64,000 nucleotides of DNA, taken from the NCBI GenBank assembly GCA_020860755.1, contig JAJBTQ010000020.1, forward strand, positions 74,842 through 138,841, read 5' to 3'. Made by a program: the position numbers and the translations under genes. The notes under the pieces are model-generated. The model was given only the letters and a program-made list of their open reading frames with translations, was not told where the DNA came from and did no database searches. Source of the stretch: Lachnospiraceae bacterium (lineage in GTDB: Bacteria > Bacillota > Clostridia > Lachnospirales > Lachnospiraceae). Below, piece by piece: positions 17,861-28,373 of this stretch. Within the stretch, counting starts at the first letter, position 1; every line of letters begins with the position of its first letter.

Positions 17861-19450
17861 TTGGATACACGTAAGACTGAGATAGAAAAGAGAAGAACCT
17901 TTGCGATCATTTCGCATCCGGATGCCGGCAAGACGACGCTGACGGAGAAATTTCTGCTCTACGGCGGGCAGATCAATCTGGCCGGATCGGTGAAGGGGAA
18001 GGCGACGGCACGGCATGCCGTGTCAGACTGGATGGAGATTGAAAAACAGCGAGGGATCTCCGTGACCTCCTCCGTGCTGCAGTTCGAGTACGGGGGATTT
18101 TGCATCAACATCCTGGACACGCCGGGGCATCAGGACTTTTCTGAGGATACGTACCGCACATTGATGGCGGCGGATTCCGCGGTCATGGTCATCGACGGCT
18201 CCAAGGGCGTGGAGGAGCAGACGCGCAAACTGTTTAAAGTCTGTGTCATGAGACACATCCCGATCTTTACGTTCATCAACAAAATGGACCGGGATGCGCT
18301 GGATTCGTTCGACCTGGTGGATGACATCGAGAAGGAGCTTGGGATCGAAGTCTGTCCGGTGAACTGGCCCATCGGCTCCGGAAAAAACTTTAAAGGGGTC
18401 TATGACCGCAACACGAAAAAAGTCATGACGTTCTCTGATACGCAAAAAGGAACGAAAGAGGGACAGGAGCGGGAGTTTGACTTAGACTCGGACGAATTAA
18501 AAAGTGAGATCACAAAAGAACAGTTCGAGCAGCTGACGGAAGAGATCGAACTGCTCGACGGAGCGGGAGTGGAATTCGATCAAAAGCTTGTCTCCGCGGG
18601 AGAACTCTCCCCGATGTTTTTCGGCTCGGCGCTGACAAACTTTGGCGTGGAGACGTTTTTAGAGCATTTCCTCGCGATGACGACTCCGCCTCTGCCGCGG
18701 CAGTCGGATCTCGGAGAGATCGATCCGTTTTCCGAAGATTTCAGTGCTTTTGTCTTTAAGATCCAGGCGAATATGAATAAGGCCCACCGTGACAGGGTTG
18801 CTTTTATGCGCATCTGTTCCGGTGAGTTTGAAGCAGGGATGGAAGTCTATCACGTGCAGGGGGAAAAAGAAGTCCGCCTGTCACAGCCGCAGCAGATGAT
18901 GGCACAGGAGCGGAAGATGGTGGAGACTGCCTACGCCGGTGACATCATCGGTATTTTTGACCCGGGCATCTATTCCATCGGGGATACACTGACCAACGCA
19001 AAAGAGAAGTTTGCGTTTGAGGGGATCCCGACGTTCGCGCCGGAGCATTTTTCCCGGGTGACTCAGGTAGACACCATGAAGCGGAAACAGTTTGTCAAGG
19101 GGATTTCGCAGATCGCCCAGGAGGGCGCCATTCAGATCTTCCAGGAGTACAAGACAGGATTGGAGGAGATCATTGTCGGCGCAGTGGGTGTACTGCAGTT
19201 TGACGTGCTGAAATTTCGTCTGGAGAATGAGTACAATGTGGAAATAAATATGGAAAGCCTTCCCTATGGATATATCCGCTGGATCGAGAATCCGGACATT
19301 GACCTCGATCACCTGATCGGGACGTCGGACATGAAAAAGGTCCGGGATATGAAGGGAAGGCCGCTGCTTTTGTTTATAAATGAATGGAGCACCAGGATGG
19401 TCGAGGAGCGCAACCCCGATCTCATCCTGTCAGAGTTTGGAATGAATTAA
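17861..19450 (+). CDS. prfC: Peptide chain release factor 3
   Basis: RF3 is the translational GTPase that removes RF1/RF2 from the ribosome after termination. G1 reads SHPDAGKTT at about 18-26, G3 DTPGHQD, G4 NKMD. The 529-residue length and the TARHAVSDWMEIEKQRGISV switch region separate it from EF-G. It starts with TTG at 17861, with CGGAG about 10 bases upstream; no ATG fits the conserved N-terminus. Its 3' end faces dnaK with a 36-base gap in which I see no clear terminator. Confidence 0.97.
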   Translation: MDTRKTEIEKRRTFAIISHPDAGKTTLTEKFLLYGGQINLAGSVKGKATARHAVSDWMEIEKQRGISVTSSVLQFEYGGFCINILDTPGHQDFSEDTYRTLMAADSAVMVIDGSKGVEEQTRKLFKVCVMRHIPIFTFINKMDRDALDSFDLVDDIEKELGIEVCPVNWPIGSGKNFKGVYDRNTKKVMTFSDTQKGTKEGQEREFDLDSDELKSEITKEQFEQLTEEIELLDGAGVEFDQKLVSAGELSPMFFGSALTNFGVETFLEHFLAMTTPPLPRQSDLGEIDPFSEDFSAFVFKIQANMNKAHRDRVAFMRICSGEFEAGMEVYHVQGEKEVRLSQPQQMMAQERKMVETAYAGDIIGIFDPGIYSIGDTLTNAKEKFAFEGIPTFAPEHFSRVTQVDTMKRKQFVKGISQIAQEGAIQIFQEYKTGLEEIIVGAVGVLQFDVLKFRLENEYNVEINMESLPYGYIRWIENPDIDLDHLIGTSDMKKVRDMKGRPLLLFINEWSTRMVEERNPDLILSEFGMN

Positions 19451-19486
19451 AACCCGCTGCACTCCATTAATGTTGTAATAAATCTT

Positions 19487-21250
19487 CTATTCACCATCTC
19501 CCATGGCCTGGAACGCGGGTTCCGCGGAAGCTTCCAGTGCGGCCTTTGCCGTGCGGATGGCACTGGCCTGTTCATCGGTCATGGTCTCCGGCTTTACCCT
19601 TCGCATGGATTTCTGAAGCGCCGCGATATCATTGCGGATATTGTTCTTCGTATCCTTGTCGAGCTGTTTTCTCTCCTTGTTCATCGCATTGGATGCCTTG
19701 CGGATGAGCTGTTCCGATTCGGAGAAGAGGTCGTAGTGTTCCTTCCTCACAGAGTCGGAAGCCGCATACTCGGCGGCGTCAGCCATCGCCTGTTCGACTT
19801 CATTGTCGGACATGCTTGTGCTGGAGGTGATCGTGATGCTCTGCTCTTTTCCTGTGCCGAGATCTTTTGCGGACACATGGAAGATGCCGTTGGCATCGAT
19901 ATCGAATGTCACCTCGATCTGAGGTACGCCGGCCGCAGCCCGGCGAATTCCCCTTAAGATAAACTGACCGAGCAGCTTGTTGTCACGGGCAAACTGTCTC
20001 TCGCCCTGCAGTACTTTGATGTCCACGGACGTCTGATAGTTTTGTGCCGTGGTAAAGATCTGACTGTAACGGGTCGGGATCGTCGTGTTCCGTTCGATCA
20101 GAGGTGTGGCTATGCCGCCCACTGTCTCGATGGAGAGGGTCAGCGGGGTGACATCCAAAAGGAGGATCTCGTTTAAACCGCTGTCGCCTGCCAGCTTGCC
20201 GCCCTGGATGGCAGCGCCGAGCGCGACGCATTCATCCGGATTTAAGTTTTTGCTCGGCTCCTGACCTAAAAGCTGGCGCACTTTCTCCTGTACGGCGGGG
20301 ATCCTTGTGGATCCACCGACCAGAAGGACTCTTCCCAGATCGGAAGCCTGTATGCCGGCATCGGAAAGCGCGTTTCGCACCGGACCGACCGTACTCTCGG
20401 TCAGATCATTTGTGAGTTCCTCAAACTTTGCCCGGGTAAGATGCATGTCCATGTGCACCGGACCGGAGCGTCCGGTCGAGATGTAGGGCAGGTTGATGTT
20501 CACTTCCGTCGAGGAGGAGAGGGCGATCTTGGCCTTCTCGGCCTCTTCAATGACGCGCTTCATGGCGACGGGATCCTTTTCCAGTTTGACATTTTCCTGT
20601 CGATCGAACTCCCGGACCAGATAGTCTGTGACTCTTTTGTCATAATCATCTCCGCCGAGACGGTTGTTTCCGGACGTGGCAAGCACTTCGATCATGCCCT
20701 CGGTGATCTCAATGACGGACACATCGAACGTGCCGCCGCCGAGGTCGTAGACCAGGATCTTCTGCGGCTGGGCATTGTCCAGACCGTACGCCAGCGCTGC
20801 CGCGGTCGGCTCATTGATGATACGCTGTACGTTTAAGCCGGCGATCCGTCCGGAATCCTTTGTGGCTTTGCGCTGGGCATCGTCAAAATAGGCCGGCACT
20901 GTAATGACTGCGTCAGTCACAGTCTCACCGAGGTAATCCTCGGCATCTTTTTTTAGCTTTTGCAGGATCATTGCAGAAATCTCCTGCGGAGTATATTTTT
21001 TGCCGTCGATCTTGACGGTATAATCTTTTCCCATCTCCCGCTTGATCGATGTGATCGTGCGGTCCGGATTGGTGACGGCCTGACGTTTTGCCGTTTCACC
21101 TACGAGTCGTTCCCCGTTTTTTGAAAATGCAACGACAGACGGAGTCGTCCGGCTCCCCTCAGAATTTGTGATGATCACAGGCTCTCCGCCTTCCATAACG
21201 GCTACACAGCTGTTTGTGGTACCCAGATCGATACCGATGATTTTTCCCAT
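19487..21250 (-). CDS. dnaK: Hsp70 chaperone, orphan DnaK paralogue
   Basis: An ATP-dependent Hsp70. The ATPase domain is canonical: GIDLGTTNS at 6-14, the [10 protein letters not shown] segment, [10 protein letters not shown] and LVGGSTRIP. The 587-residue length is slightly short, because the C-terminal lid is reduced and no acidic EEVD-like end is present. In the substrate-binding domain the usually strict L-x-GI-PPAPRGVPQIEV motif reads [16 protein letters not shown]. It lacks hrcA, grpE and dnaJ neighbours and has no CIRCE operator upstream, so it is probably a second copy with a special role rather than the main heat-shock DnaK. Confidence 0.92.
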   Translation of the reverse strand: MGKIIGIDLGTTNSCVAVMEGGEPVIITNSEGSRTTPSVVAFSKNGERLVGETAKRQAVTNPDRTITSIKREMGKDYTVKIDGKKYTPQEISAMILQKLKKDAEDYLGETVTDAVITVPAYFDDAQRKATKDSGRIAGLNVQRIINEPTAAALAYGLDNAQPQKILVYDLGGGTFDVSVIEITEGMIEVLATSGNNRLGGDDYDKRVTDYLVREFDRQENVKLEKDPVAMKRVIEEAEKAKIALSSSTEVNINLPYISTGRSGPVHMDMHLTRAKFEELTNDLTESTVGPVRNALSDAGIQASDLGRVLLVGGSTRIPAVQEKVRQLLGQEPSKNLNPDECVALGAAIQGGKLAGDSGLNEILLLDVTPLTLSIETVGGIATPLIERNTTIPTRYSQIFTTAQNYQTSVDIKVLQGERQFARDNKLLGQFILRGIRRAAAGVPQIEVTFDIDANGIFHVSAKDLGTGKEQSITITSSTSMSDNEVEQAMADAAEYAASDSVRKEHYDLFSESEQLIRKASNAMNKERKQLDKDTKNNIRNDIAALQKSMRRVKPETMTDEQASAIRTAKAALEASAEPAFQAMGDGE

Positions 21251-21398
21251 GATTATAAAGATCCTTTCATATAGATATAATATTACAAAATTATATTAAC
21301 ACAGTTTTTTAAACTTTATGCATACCTTTTGTGAAAAATATTGAAAAAAGATCATGTTTTTTTGTGAAAGAAGGGCGGCAGAATTATGGAAAAAAGGA

Positions 21399-21427
21399 TT
21401 GACATTTCCCGGAAACTATATTACTAT
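21399..21427 (+). promoter_or_regulatory. recA promoter
   Basis: TTGACA (21399-21404) and TACTAT (21422-21427) are spaced by 17 bp. Confidence 0.82.
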
Positions 21428-21440
21428 GTTTAAAGAAATA

Positions 21441-21454
21441 CGAACATAAGTTCG
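21441..21454. promoter_or_regulatory. LexA (SOS) box before recA
   Basis: CGAACATAAGTTCG matches the Gram-positive SOS box (CGAAC-N4-GTTCG), with a perfect 5-bp palindromic edge. It lies just after the -10 box and before the ribosome site, where LexA would block transcription. Confidence 0.9.
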
Positions 21455-21468
21455 AGAAGGAGAATATC

Positions 21469-22530
21469 ATGGCACAACAGGATGATAAATTAAAAGCTCT
21501 GGACGCAGCCATCGCCCAGATTGAGAAGCAGTACGGAAAGGGAGCCGTGATGAAGCTCGGCGACCCGAGTATCGATATGGATGTCGAGACGGTGCCCACC
21601 GGCAGTCTCAGCCTGGATATCGCACTGGGGCTCGGCGGTGTTCCGAAGGGAAGGATCGTGGAGATCTACGGCCCGGAGTCCAGCGGCAAGACGACCGTTG
21701 CCCTGCACATGGTCGCCGAGGTACAGAAAATGGGCGGCATCGCTGGTTTTATCGATGCGGAGCACGCACTGGATCCGTCTTACGCGCGTGCGATCGGCGT
21801 TGATATCGACAACCTCTACATCTCACAGCCTGACAACGGCGAACAGGCGCTTGAGATCACGGAGACCATGGTCCGTTCCGGCGCAGTGGATATCGTGATC
21901 ATAGATTCAGTGGCGGCACTGGTCCCGAAGGCCGAGATCGAGGGCGATATGGGTGACTCCCATGTGGGTCTGCAGGCCCGTCTGATGTCTCAGGCGCTGC
22001 GCAAGCTGACTGCCGTGATCAGCAAGTCCAACTGTATCGTGGTCTTTATCAACCAGCTCCGTGAGAAGGTCGGCGTCATGTTCGGCAACCCGGAGACGAC
22101 CACAGGCGGCAGAGCTTTGAAGTTTTATTCCTCCATCCGTTTGGATGTGCGGCGGATCGAGTCGCTCAAGCAGGGAGGAGAAGTGATCGGGAACCATACC
22201 CGCATCAAAGTGGTCAAGAATAAAGTTGCCCCTCCGTTTAAAGAGGCAGAGTTCGACATCATGTTTGGCAAGGGCATCTCGAAAGAGGGCGACGTTCTGG
22301 ATCTCGCCACGAACCTCGGCTTTGTAGACAAGTCCGGTTCCTGGTATGCATACAATGGGGAGAAGATCGGACAGGGCCGGGAGAACGCGAAGGCCTTTCT
22401 GGCAGAGCATCCCGAGATGTGCAGCGAGATTGAGCAGAAAGTGCGGGATCACTATGAGATGGAACGGAAACAGGCTGCCCAGGAGGCTGAGGCGGATGAG
22501 CCGGCCGGGGCAGAGGACGAGACAGACTGA
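21469..22530 (+). CDS. recA: Recombinase RecA
   Basis: RecA forms ATP-bound filaments on single-stranded DNA for recombination and triggers LexA self-cleavage. Walker A is GPESSGKT at 68-75; Walker B (VDIVIIDS), the L1/L2 loop region and [20 protein letters not shown] are all in place. The 353-residue length is normal, with an acidic C-terminal tail. GAGAAGGAGAATATC precedes the ATG. The upstream region carries an SOS box, and recX follows 3 bases after the stop. Confidence 0.99.
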   Translation: MAQQDDKLKALDAAIAQIEKQYGKGAVMKLGDPSIDMDVETVPTGSLSLDIALGLGGVPKGRIVEIYGPESSGKTTVALHMVAEVQKMGGIAGFIDAEHALDPSYARAIGVDIDNLYISQPDNGEQALEITETMVRSGAVDIVIIDSVAALVPKAEIEGDMGDSHVGLQARLMSQALRKLTAVISKSNCIVVFINQLREKVGVMFGNPETTTGGRALKFYSSIRLDVRRIESLKQGGEVIGNHTRIKVVKNKVAPPFKEAEFDIMFGKGISKEGDVLDLATNLGFVDKSGSWYAYNGEKIGQGRENAKAFLAEHPEMCSEIEQKVRDHYEMERKQAAQEAEADEPAGAEDETD

Positions 22531-22533
22531 TTC

Positions 22534-23133
22534 ATGATTATTTTAGAGATAAAAAAGCAAAAAAAGGGAAAACTGCTGGTTCGCACCGATGAGGTGGGAA
22601 CCTTTCCCGTTTATGAGAAAGAAGCGGCAGCTTTTCACTTAGAGGAGGGCGCCGAGATCCCGGATGGCGAGTGGGAGAGGCTTTGCAGCGAGGTCTTGTC
22701 AAAGCGCGCCAAAAAGAGAGCTCTTCATCTCCTGGAACAGATGGACCGGACAGAGTTCCAGCTGCGCCAAAAGCTTAAGGGAGATCACTATCCTGACTTT
22801 CTGGTCGACGAGGCGGTTGAATATGTGAAGTCGTACCACTACATTGATGATCTGCGCTATGCAGAGTCCTATCTCCGGTATCAGCAGGAAAAAAAGAGCC
22901 GGCTGCAGATAAAAAACACCCTTTTGAAACGCGGTGTGCCGGCAGATCTCATTGATCAGGCATTCGAGGAGGAGTATGAGGCCGACGAAGGAGAGCTCAT
23001 CGCCCGGATCCTTGAAAAGAGGGGATATGACCCGGAAAAATCGGACCCGGATGAGACGCGAAGGACCTACCAGTACCTGCTTCGCAGGGGTTTTTCCGTC
23101 TCCGAGATCAGGCGGGGTATGGACTTGACATAA
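22534..23133 (+). CDS. recX: Regulatory protein RecX
   Basis: RecX binds RecA filaments and limits their growth. The 199-residue protein is built of three-helix RecX repeats, with family motifs RTEFQLRQKL, YIDDLRYAESYLRYQ and RGVPADLIDQAF, ending in YQYLLRRGFSVSEIRR. It is directly downstream of recA, as in many Clostridia, and probably translated by coupling since its own ribosome site is weak. Confidence 0.94.
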   Translation: MIILEIKKQKKGKLLVRTDEVGTFPVYEKEAAAFHLEEGAEIPDGEWERLCSEVLSKRAKKRALHLLEQMDRTEFQLRQKLKGDHYPDFLVDEAVEYVKSYHYIDDLRYAESYLRYQQEKKSRLQIKNTLLKRGVPADLIDQAFEEEYEADEGELIARILEKRGYDPEKSDPDETRRTYQYLLRRGFSVSEIRRGMDLT

Positions 23134-23241
23134 TCTGTAAAAAAGTTTAAGATTTATTTGTTGTGATTATGACATAATATATATTTTTTATATTTTAGTT
23201 GTTATATCTGCAATAAAACTTAATAAGGAGGTGCGCCTGTA

Positions 23242-24798
23242 GTGCAGACTGGCATAGCAGTAGTAATTACGGCTGTTGTGGCTGTTGTCATCACCTTTCT
23301 CGTCACCTATTTTGCCTCGAGATCGGCTTTTCGCAGAAACACGGAAGCCAAGATCGGAAGTGCTGAAGAGCGCGCGAGGGGAATTATCGACGAAGCTGTG
23401 AAGACTGCTGAGACGACGAAGCGGGAAGCGGCCCTTGAGAGCAAGGAAGAGTCCATCAAGGCGAAGAACGAGCTCGACAAGGAGATCAAAGACCGCAGAG
23501 CCGAGATTCAGCGCAGCGAGCGGAGGATCGAGCAGAAGGAAGCGAATCTGGACAAGAAGCTGGACGCTGTCGAACGCCGTGAGCAGAGCTTTGCATCCAA
23601 GGAAGAAGACATCAAGCGACAGAGAGCCGAAGTTGCGAAGTTAAACGAGGAACGCGTACAGGAACTGGAGAGAATTTCAGGGCTCACCTCTGAACAGGCA
23701 AAAGATTATCTTTTAAAAACTGTTGAAGAAGATGTAAAAATTGATACGGCGAAGCTGATCAAGGAGATGGACGTTCAGGCCAAAGAGGAGGCCGGCAAGA
23801 AGGCGAAGGAGTACGTTGTAACCGCGATCCAGAAATGCGCTGCCGACCATGTGGCGGAGGCCACGATCTCGGTTGTCAATCTCCCCAGTGATGAGATGAA
23901 GGGACGGATCATCGGCCTGGAAGGCCGCAACATCCGCTCTTTGGAGACGATGACCGGTGTAGATCTGATCATCGATGATACTCCGGAGGCAGTCATCCTT
24001 TCCGGGTTCGATCCAATCCGGAGAGAAGTGGCCCGTATCGCTCTTGAAAAGCTGATCGTGGACGGAAGGATCTATCCGGCCAGGATCGAAGAAATGGTCG
24101 AAAAGGCACAGAAGGAAGTGGAGAGTGTCATCCGTGAGGAGGGTGAAGCTGCCACTCTGGAAGTCGGGGTACATGGGATCCATCCGGAGCTTGTCCGTTT
24201 GCTCGGACGTATGAAGTTCCGTACCAGCTACGGCCAAAATGCGCTGAAGCACTCGATCGAGGTAGCGCAGATCTCAGGCCTTTTGGCCTCGGAGATCGGT
24301 TTAGACACACGCGTGGCAAAGCGCGCGGGCTTGCTGCATGATATCGGCAAATCCGTGGATCATGAGATGGAAGGATCTCATATCCAGCTCGGTGTCGAGT
24401 TGTGCAGAAAGTACAAAGAGTCAGCGGTTGTCATCAACGCGGTGGAGTCCCACCACGGAGATGTGGAGCCGGAGTCTCTGATCGCCTGCATCGTTCAGGC
24501 TGCCGATACGATTTCGGCGGCTCGTCCGGGAGCGAGAAGAGAGACGTTAGAGACATATTCCAACAGATTAAAGAAATTAGAAGATATCACAAACAGTTTC
24601 AAAGGCGTAGAGAAATCTTTTGCGGTTCAGGCGGGCAGAGAAGTTCGTATTATGGTAGTTCCTGAGCAGGTTAGTGATGCTGATATGGTTCTTATGGCCA
24701 GAGATATCTCCAAACAGATCGAAGCTGAGTTGGAGTACCCTGGTCAGATCAAGGTTAACGTGATCCGTGAGAATCGTGTTACGGATTATGCGAAATAG
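23242..24798 (+). CDS. rny: Ribonuclease Y
   Basis: RNase Y is the membrane-anchored endonuclease that starts mRNA decay in Firmicutes. The 518-residue protein has an N-terminal membrane helix (about 3-25), a long charged coiled coil to about 190, a KH domain with [15 protein letters not shown], and an HD domain with [12 protein letters not shown]. The GTG start at 23242 is preceded by AAGGAGGTG. The order recA-recX-rny is common in Clostridia. The gene ends at a terminator with a UUCG loop. Confidence 0.97.
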   Translation: MQTGIAVVITAVVAVVITFLVTYFASRSAFRRNTEAKIGSAEERARGIIDEAVKTAETTKREAALESKEESIKAKNELDKEIKDRRAEIQRSERRIEQKEANLDKKLDAVERREQSFASKEEDIKRQRAEVAKLNEERVQELERISGLTSEQAKDYLLKTVEEDVKIDTAKLIKEMDVQAKEEAGKKAKEYVVTAIQKCAADHVAEATISVVNLPSDEMKGRIIGLEGRNIRSLETMTGVDLIIDDTPEAVILSGFDPIRREVARIALEKLIVDGRIYPARIEEMVEKAQKEVESVIREEGEAATLEVGVHGIHPELVRLLGRMKFRTSYGQNALKHSIEVAQISGLLASEIGLDTRVAKRAGLLHDIGKSVDHEMEGSHIQLGVELCRKYKESAVVINAVESHHGDVEPESLIACIVQAADTISAARPGARRETLETYSNRLKKLEDITNSFKGVEKSFAVQAGREVRIMVVPEQVSDADMVLMARDISKQIEAELEYPGQIKVNVIRENRVTDYAK

Positions 24799-24839
24799 AG
24801 CATGACAGCCATAGACGACAGTTCGTATGATGAACAGAT

Positions 24840-24874
24840 CCCGTAAATTCTCTTCGGAGAGTTTACGGGTTTTC
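24840..24874 (+). terminator. rny terminator
   Basis: A 13-bp stem (24840-24852 with 24857-24869, one G-U) is capped by a TTCG tetraloop and followed by a short T run. Confidence 0.92.
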
Positions 24875-24897
24875 TGATGGATGGGACAGAGGAGCAC

Positions 24898-25653
24898 ATG
24901 AAATTCATATCTTGGAACGTAAACGGGCTGCGTGCCTGTGTAAAAAAAGGCTTTCTTGATTATTTTAACAGTGTTGACGCAGATATCTTCTGCGTTCAGG
25001 AGACTAAGCTGCAGGAGGGGCAGATCGATCTGGATCTGCCGGGTTACGAGCAGTACTGGAACTATGCCGAGAAAAAGGGCTATTCCGGCACGGCAGTCTT
25101 TACAAAGATCCATCCGATCGCGGTTTCGTACGGACTCGGAGTCGACGAGCACGACCATGAGGGAAGGGTTATCACACTGGAGTTTGACCGGTTTTATTTT
25201 ATCACGGTCTATGTGCCGAATTCCCAAAACGAGCTTGCCCGGCTGGACTATCGGATGAAATGGGAGGATGACTTTCTCGACTATGTCCGGCAGCTGGAAC
25301 AAAAAAAACCGGTGATCTATGCCGGAGACTTAAATGTGGCGCACGAGGAGATCGACTTAAAAAATCCGAAATCGAACCGGCACAATGCCGGGTTTACGGA
25401 TGAAGAGCGCGAAAAGATGACAAATGCGTTAAATAGTGGTAGAATTGACTCGTATCGGTATTTTTACCCGGATCAGACAGGGGTATATTCCTGGTGGTCT
25501 TATCGGTTCAATGCCCGTGAGAAGAATGCCGGATGGCGCATCGACTATTTTATCGTGTCTGATCGTCTTAAGGATTCGCTTGAGTCTGCATCGATCCACA
25601 CCGAAGTCATGGGTTCGGACCACTGTCCGGTGGAGCTTGACATGGATCTGTAA
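24898..25653 (+). CDS. exoA: Exodeoxyribonuclease III / AP endonuclease
   Basis: This enzyme cleaves DNA at abasic sites and trims 3' ends in base-excision repair. The 251-residue protein has the family core: SWNVNGLRA at the N-terminus, QETKLQEGQ with the metal-binding Glu, AGDLNVAH, a WRIDYF block and GSDHCPVELD with the catalytic His. The start at 24898 matches the conserved N-terminus; GAGGAG sits just upstream. Confidence 0.95.
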   Translation: MKFISWNVNGLRACVKKGFLDYFNSVDADIFCVQETKLQEGQIDLDLPGYEQYWNYAEKKGYSGTAVFTKIHPIAVSYGLGVDEHDHEGRVITLEFDRFYFITVYVPNSQNELARLDYRMKWEDDFLDYVRQLEQKKPVIYAGDLNVAHEEIDLKNPKSNRHNAGFTDEEREKMTNALNSGRIDSYRYFYPDQTGVYSWWSYRFNAREKNAGWRIDYFIVSDRLKDSLESASIHTEVMGSDHCPVELDMDL

Positions 25654-25684
25654 ACAGACCAAAGACCGGGCATAAGGAGCAGAT

Positions 25685-26335
25685 ATGGAACAGGATCTGA
25701 ATAAGACATCCCAGTCTATTGAGAAAAACCTCCGAAGGGAACGGCGCCGCGAGGTATTCAGTTGGATCCGAATGCTGGTCATTGTGGTGGTCGTCGTGTT
25801 CCTTCTGATGCGGTTTGTCATCATCAATGCGAGGGTCCCGTCCGGATCCATGGAGCCCACGATCATGACGAACGACCGGTTGATCGGGTTTCGGTTTTCC
25901 TACTGGTTTAATGAGCCGGATCGCGGGGACATTGTTCTTTTTAAATATCCGGTGGATGAGTCCATAATCTATATCAAACGGGTGATCGGCCTTCCGGGCG
26001 ATTCAGTCGATATCCGGGACGGCAAGATCTATATCAACGGCAGCGATACACCGCTGGATGAAAATTACCTGGATGAAGAGTGGTACTGGGACAATGACGG
26101 CCTCCACTATGATGTGCCGGAAGGGTGCTACTTTGTGCTGGGCGACAACCGCAACAACTCGGCGGACTCCCGCGTCTGGGCATCGGAAGCGATGTATGCC
26201 GGTCTTGCGGATACGCCGGAGGAGGCGCTAAAGTATACCTATGTGACGCAGCGCGAGCTTCGGGGCAAGGCGATCTTTAAGTATTACAGGAATTTTGAGC
26301 TGTTGACCAATACGGCTGTTTATGATACGAAATAA
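25685..26335 (+). CDS. lepB: Signal peptidase I
   Basis: A membrane protease that removes signal peptides from secreted proteins. After a basic N-terminus there is one membrane helix at about 28-48. The catalytic Ser55 lies in VPSGSMEPTI and the general base Lys98 in YIKRVIGLPGD. The signature GDNRNNSADSR follows. It has a longer insert (about 120-140, 175-195) than the second signal peptidase at 53235. Two type I peptidases in one window may divide the secreted substrates. Confidence 0.95.
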   Translation: MEQDLNKTSQSIEKNLRRERRREVFSWIRMLVIVVVVVFLLMRFVIINARVPSGSMEPTIMTNDRLIGFRFSYWFNEPDRGDIVLFKYPVDESIIYIKRVIGLPGDSVDIRDGKIYINGSDTPLDENYLDEEWYWDNDGLHYDVPEGCYFVLGDNRNNSADSRVWASEAMYAGLADTPEEALKYTYVTQRELRGKAIFKYYRNFELLTNTAVYDTK

Positions 26336-26373
26336 AAAGAGGTATGAAAAATTTATAAAATTGAGGAGGAACT

Positions 26374-27309
26374 ATGGCAGCTGAAGAGACAATCAAGGCA
26401 ACTATGACACAAGAGGTGGCGCCGGATACTACAGCGGAACCCGCACCGGAGGAAGCACCCGCAAAGGATGCGGCTGCGGAGCCCGCACCGGAAGCGGCAG
26501 CGGAACCCGCACCGGAGGAGGTCTCCGCGGAGCCTGCACCGGAAGCGGCAGCAGAACCCGCACCGGAGGAAGCTCCCGCAGATGCTGCGCCGGCCAAACC
26601 CGCAGCGGAAGCTCCTACCGAGTCCATGGATGATATGGGGGAGGATCTGGAGGACTCGTACAAGCTTATGGGTGACGGCGTACACGACACGGACACACTA
26701 ATCGCGTGGTCCAAGATCATGGAGCTCTACGAAGCGGGGACGGATATCGAGACAGAGGTCGCCGGCATCGTAAACAAGGGCGTGATCGTTATGATCGAGG
26801 GGATCCGCGGTTTTGTACCTGCCTCCAGACTCAGTCTGAAACGAGTTTACGATTTAAACGACTGGCTCGGCAGGAAGATCAAAGTCCGGATCATAACGGC
26901 AGATCCGGACAATGACAAGCTTGTCCTCTCCGCCCGCGAGATCCTGCAGGAGGAGCGCGACAATGCCAAGAAGGAAAAGATCTCTGCCGTCAAGGTTGGG
27001 GAAGTATTCACCGGAAAGGTGGACAGCATACAGGATTACGGCGTATTTGTGAATCTCGGCAACGGACTTTCCGGGCTGGTGCACATTTCCCAGATTTCCT
27101 TAAAGCATATCAAACACCCATCCGAAGAACTGAAAGTGGGAGATGAAGTCCGCGTAAAGGTCATCGGCAAGCAGAACGGCAAACTGAAGCTTTCCATGAA
27201 GGCACTTTTGGAGCAGAAAAAGAAAGAGGACGAAAGCCGCGTTGAGATGCCGAAAGCGGAGTCCGTGGGCACTTCCTTAGGCGACCTTTTAAAGGACGTC
27301 AAATTATAA
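26374..27309 (+). CDS. S1 RNA-binding domain protein with Ala/Pro/Glu repeat N-terminus
   Basis: A 311-residue protein with two S1 domains, at about 124-188 and 207-276. The second is the clearer (VGEVFTGKVDSIQDYGVFVNLG, then GLVHISQIS). The first 85 residues are a low-complexity tail of EPAPEAAA/EPAPEE units. S1 proteins of this size in Clostridia are RpsA-like RNA-binding factors; the E. coli S1 has six domains. GAGGAGGAAC precedes the ATG. Its exact role is not evident; binding of mRNA or ribosomes is inferred. Confidence 0.87.
   Translation: MAAEETIKATMTQEVAPDTTAEPAPEEAPAKDAAAEPAPEAAAEPAPEEVSAEPAPEAAAEPAPEEAPADAAPAKPAAEAPTESMDDMGEDLEDSYKLMGDGVHDTDTLIAWSKIMELYEAGTDIETEVAGIVNKGVIVMIEGIRGFVPASRLSLKRVYDLNDWLGRKIKVRIITADPDNDKLVLSAREILQEERDNAKKEKISAVKVGEVFTGKVDSIQDYGVFVNLGNGLSGLVHISQISLKHIKHPSEELKVGDEVRVKVIGKQNGKLKLSMKALLEQKKKEDESRVEMPKAESVGTSLGDLLKDVKL
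26437..26570 (+). repeat. Degenerate 24/27-base tandem repeats encoding EPAPE units
   Basis: Copies of GARCCYGCACCGGA start at 26437, 26479, 26503, 26530 and 26554, spaced 24 or 27 bases apart (the first gap is 42). They encode the Ala/Pro/Glu tail and can expand or contract without breaking the frame. Confidence 0.8.
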
Positions 27310-27331
27310 TAGAAAGCAATAGAGGCACCAG

Positions 27332-27811
27332 ATGGCTGCAAATAGATTGATCCATGAAACCGGAAAACCGTTTGACTGCACGTCACTTTGCGGAAAGTAC
27401 GCAACGATCAATATGGAAGGACAGGACGTAGGGTATGCCCGTGTCGGGGTTGTCTCCGTCGGACCGGAGTACATCATGTTTCGGTTTCGCGGCAGGCTGG
27501 GTCTGGCAGCCAAGCGTTACATCACAGACATTGTCGAAGTGAAGATGACAGAGCGCATGTTGAAAAAGGAGGGCGAGCTGGTCACAGAGGATTGGGACGA
27601 GTCAGTCCATCCGCTTAAGCGATTTGTCGGAGAGCGCTGTGATATCCATATGCATCAGACGCGGATGTTTGAGGCGACGCCCGGATTTTTCGGGGCGAAG
27701 GTGCTCTATCTGGACGAACGCAATCAGCTGATCCGCATTAAGGAGAACAGCAGTCAGTTTAATGTGAGCCTTTCCATGATCTGCGGGATCATAGAGAGTC
27801 AGATGTACTAA
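27332..27811 (+). CDS. Conserved-looking protein of unknown function
   Basis: A 159-residue soluble protein without membrane segment or signal peptide that I do not recognise. It looks mainly beta-structured, with repeated hydrophobic-alternating strands (YATINMEGQDVGYARVGVV; IMFRFRGRLGL). It begins 22 bases after the S1-domain gene, with GAGG upstream of the ATG, and is followed by an SseB-like gene, so it is probably part of the same unit. Confidence 0.7.
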   Translation: MAANRLIHETGKPFDCTSLCGKYATINMEGQDVGYARVGVVSVGPEYIMFRFRGRLGLAAKRYITDIVEVKMTERMLKKEGELVTEDWDESVHPLKRFVGERCDIHMHQTRMFEATPGFFGAKVLYLDERNQLIRIKENSSQFNVSLSMICGIIESQMY

Positions 27812-27836
27812 GTGCAGCTGAATTGGAGAATTTTTG

Positions 27837-28343
27837 ATGAACAAAAAGCTATTATCCAATCAATCCTACAATGTGAGCAATGCCGCTTTGGAAGGGGCGA
27901 TCGAGGATTGCCTTGCCACAAAAAACGACCCGAATAAGCTTGAGGCGCTGCTCCATCTTTTTCGGGCGGCACAGGTGATCGTTCCGGTGTCTTTCCCCAA
28001 AGACGCGAATCAAAAGTCGATCATGAAGCTGCTCTCGGGGATGCCGCTTTCAAAAGACGAGACGATCCCCCTGATTCCCGTGACGGTCAAGGATTCCGAG
28101 GGGAACCGGTATGCACCGGTCTTTACCTCCAGAGACAAGATCATGGAAACGAAAGATTTTCCGTACATGGTCAAGGTCACGACTGATCAGGTCATCCGCA
28201 CGCTGGAAAATGAGAAGGCCGAGCTCGTCGGCGTTTTGATCAATCCGCAGACCAAGGGCTTTATTATCCGCAAAAAAGCGTTTGACATTGATTTTTACCA
28301 ACAGCCGGCGCAGCCGCAGAAGCAGATCACGATGGTCAGCTAG
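27837..28343 (+). CDS. SseB family protein (N-terminal domain)
   Basis: A 168-residue protein resembling the SseB N-terminal domain: N-x-x-LE-x-A-I at the start, VPVSF, then IPVTVKDSEGNRYAPVFTSRD (the G-x-x-Y-x-P-x-F-T-S core) and GVLINPQTKGFIIRKK. The function of stand-alone SseB proteins is unknown. The ATG at 27837 follows GGAGA by 7 bases; a TTG codon just before is also in frame. The frame stops at a UAG and then stays open in the same frame into the next gene, without an evident new ribosome site. Confidence 0.8.
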   Translation: MNKKLLSNQSYNVSNAALEGAIEDCLATKNDPNKLEALLHLFRAAQVIVPVSFPKDANQKSIMKLLSGMPLSKDETIPLIPVTVKDSEGNRYAPVFTSRDKIMETKDFPYMVKVTTDQVIRTLENEKAELVGVLINPQTKGFIIRKKAFDIDFYQQPAQPQKQITMVS

Positions 28344-28373
28344 CACGAGTTTGTCGTTCTGGCCCGCAACTCT

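Noticed and set aside
21251..21340. CIRCE heat-shock operator upstream of dnaK
   Set aside because: No TTAGCACTC-N9-GAGTGCTAA or close variant is present.
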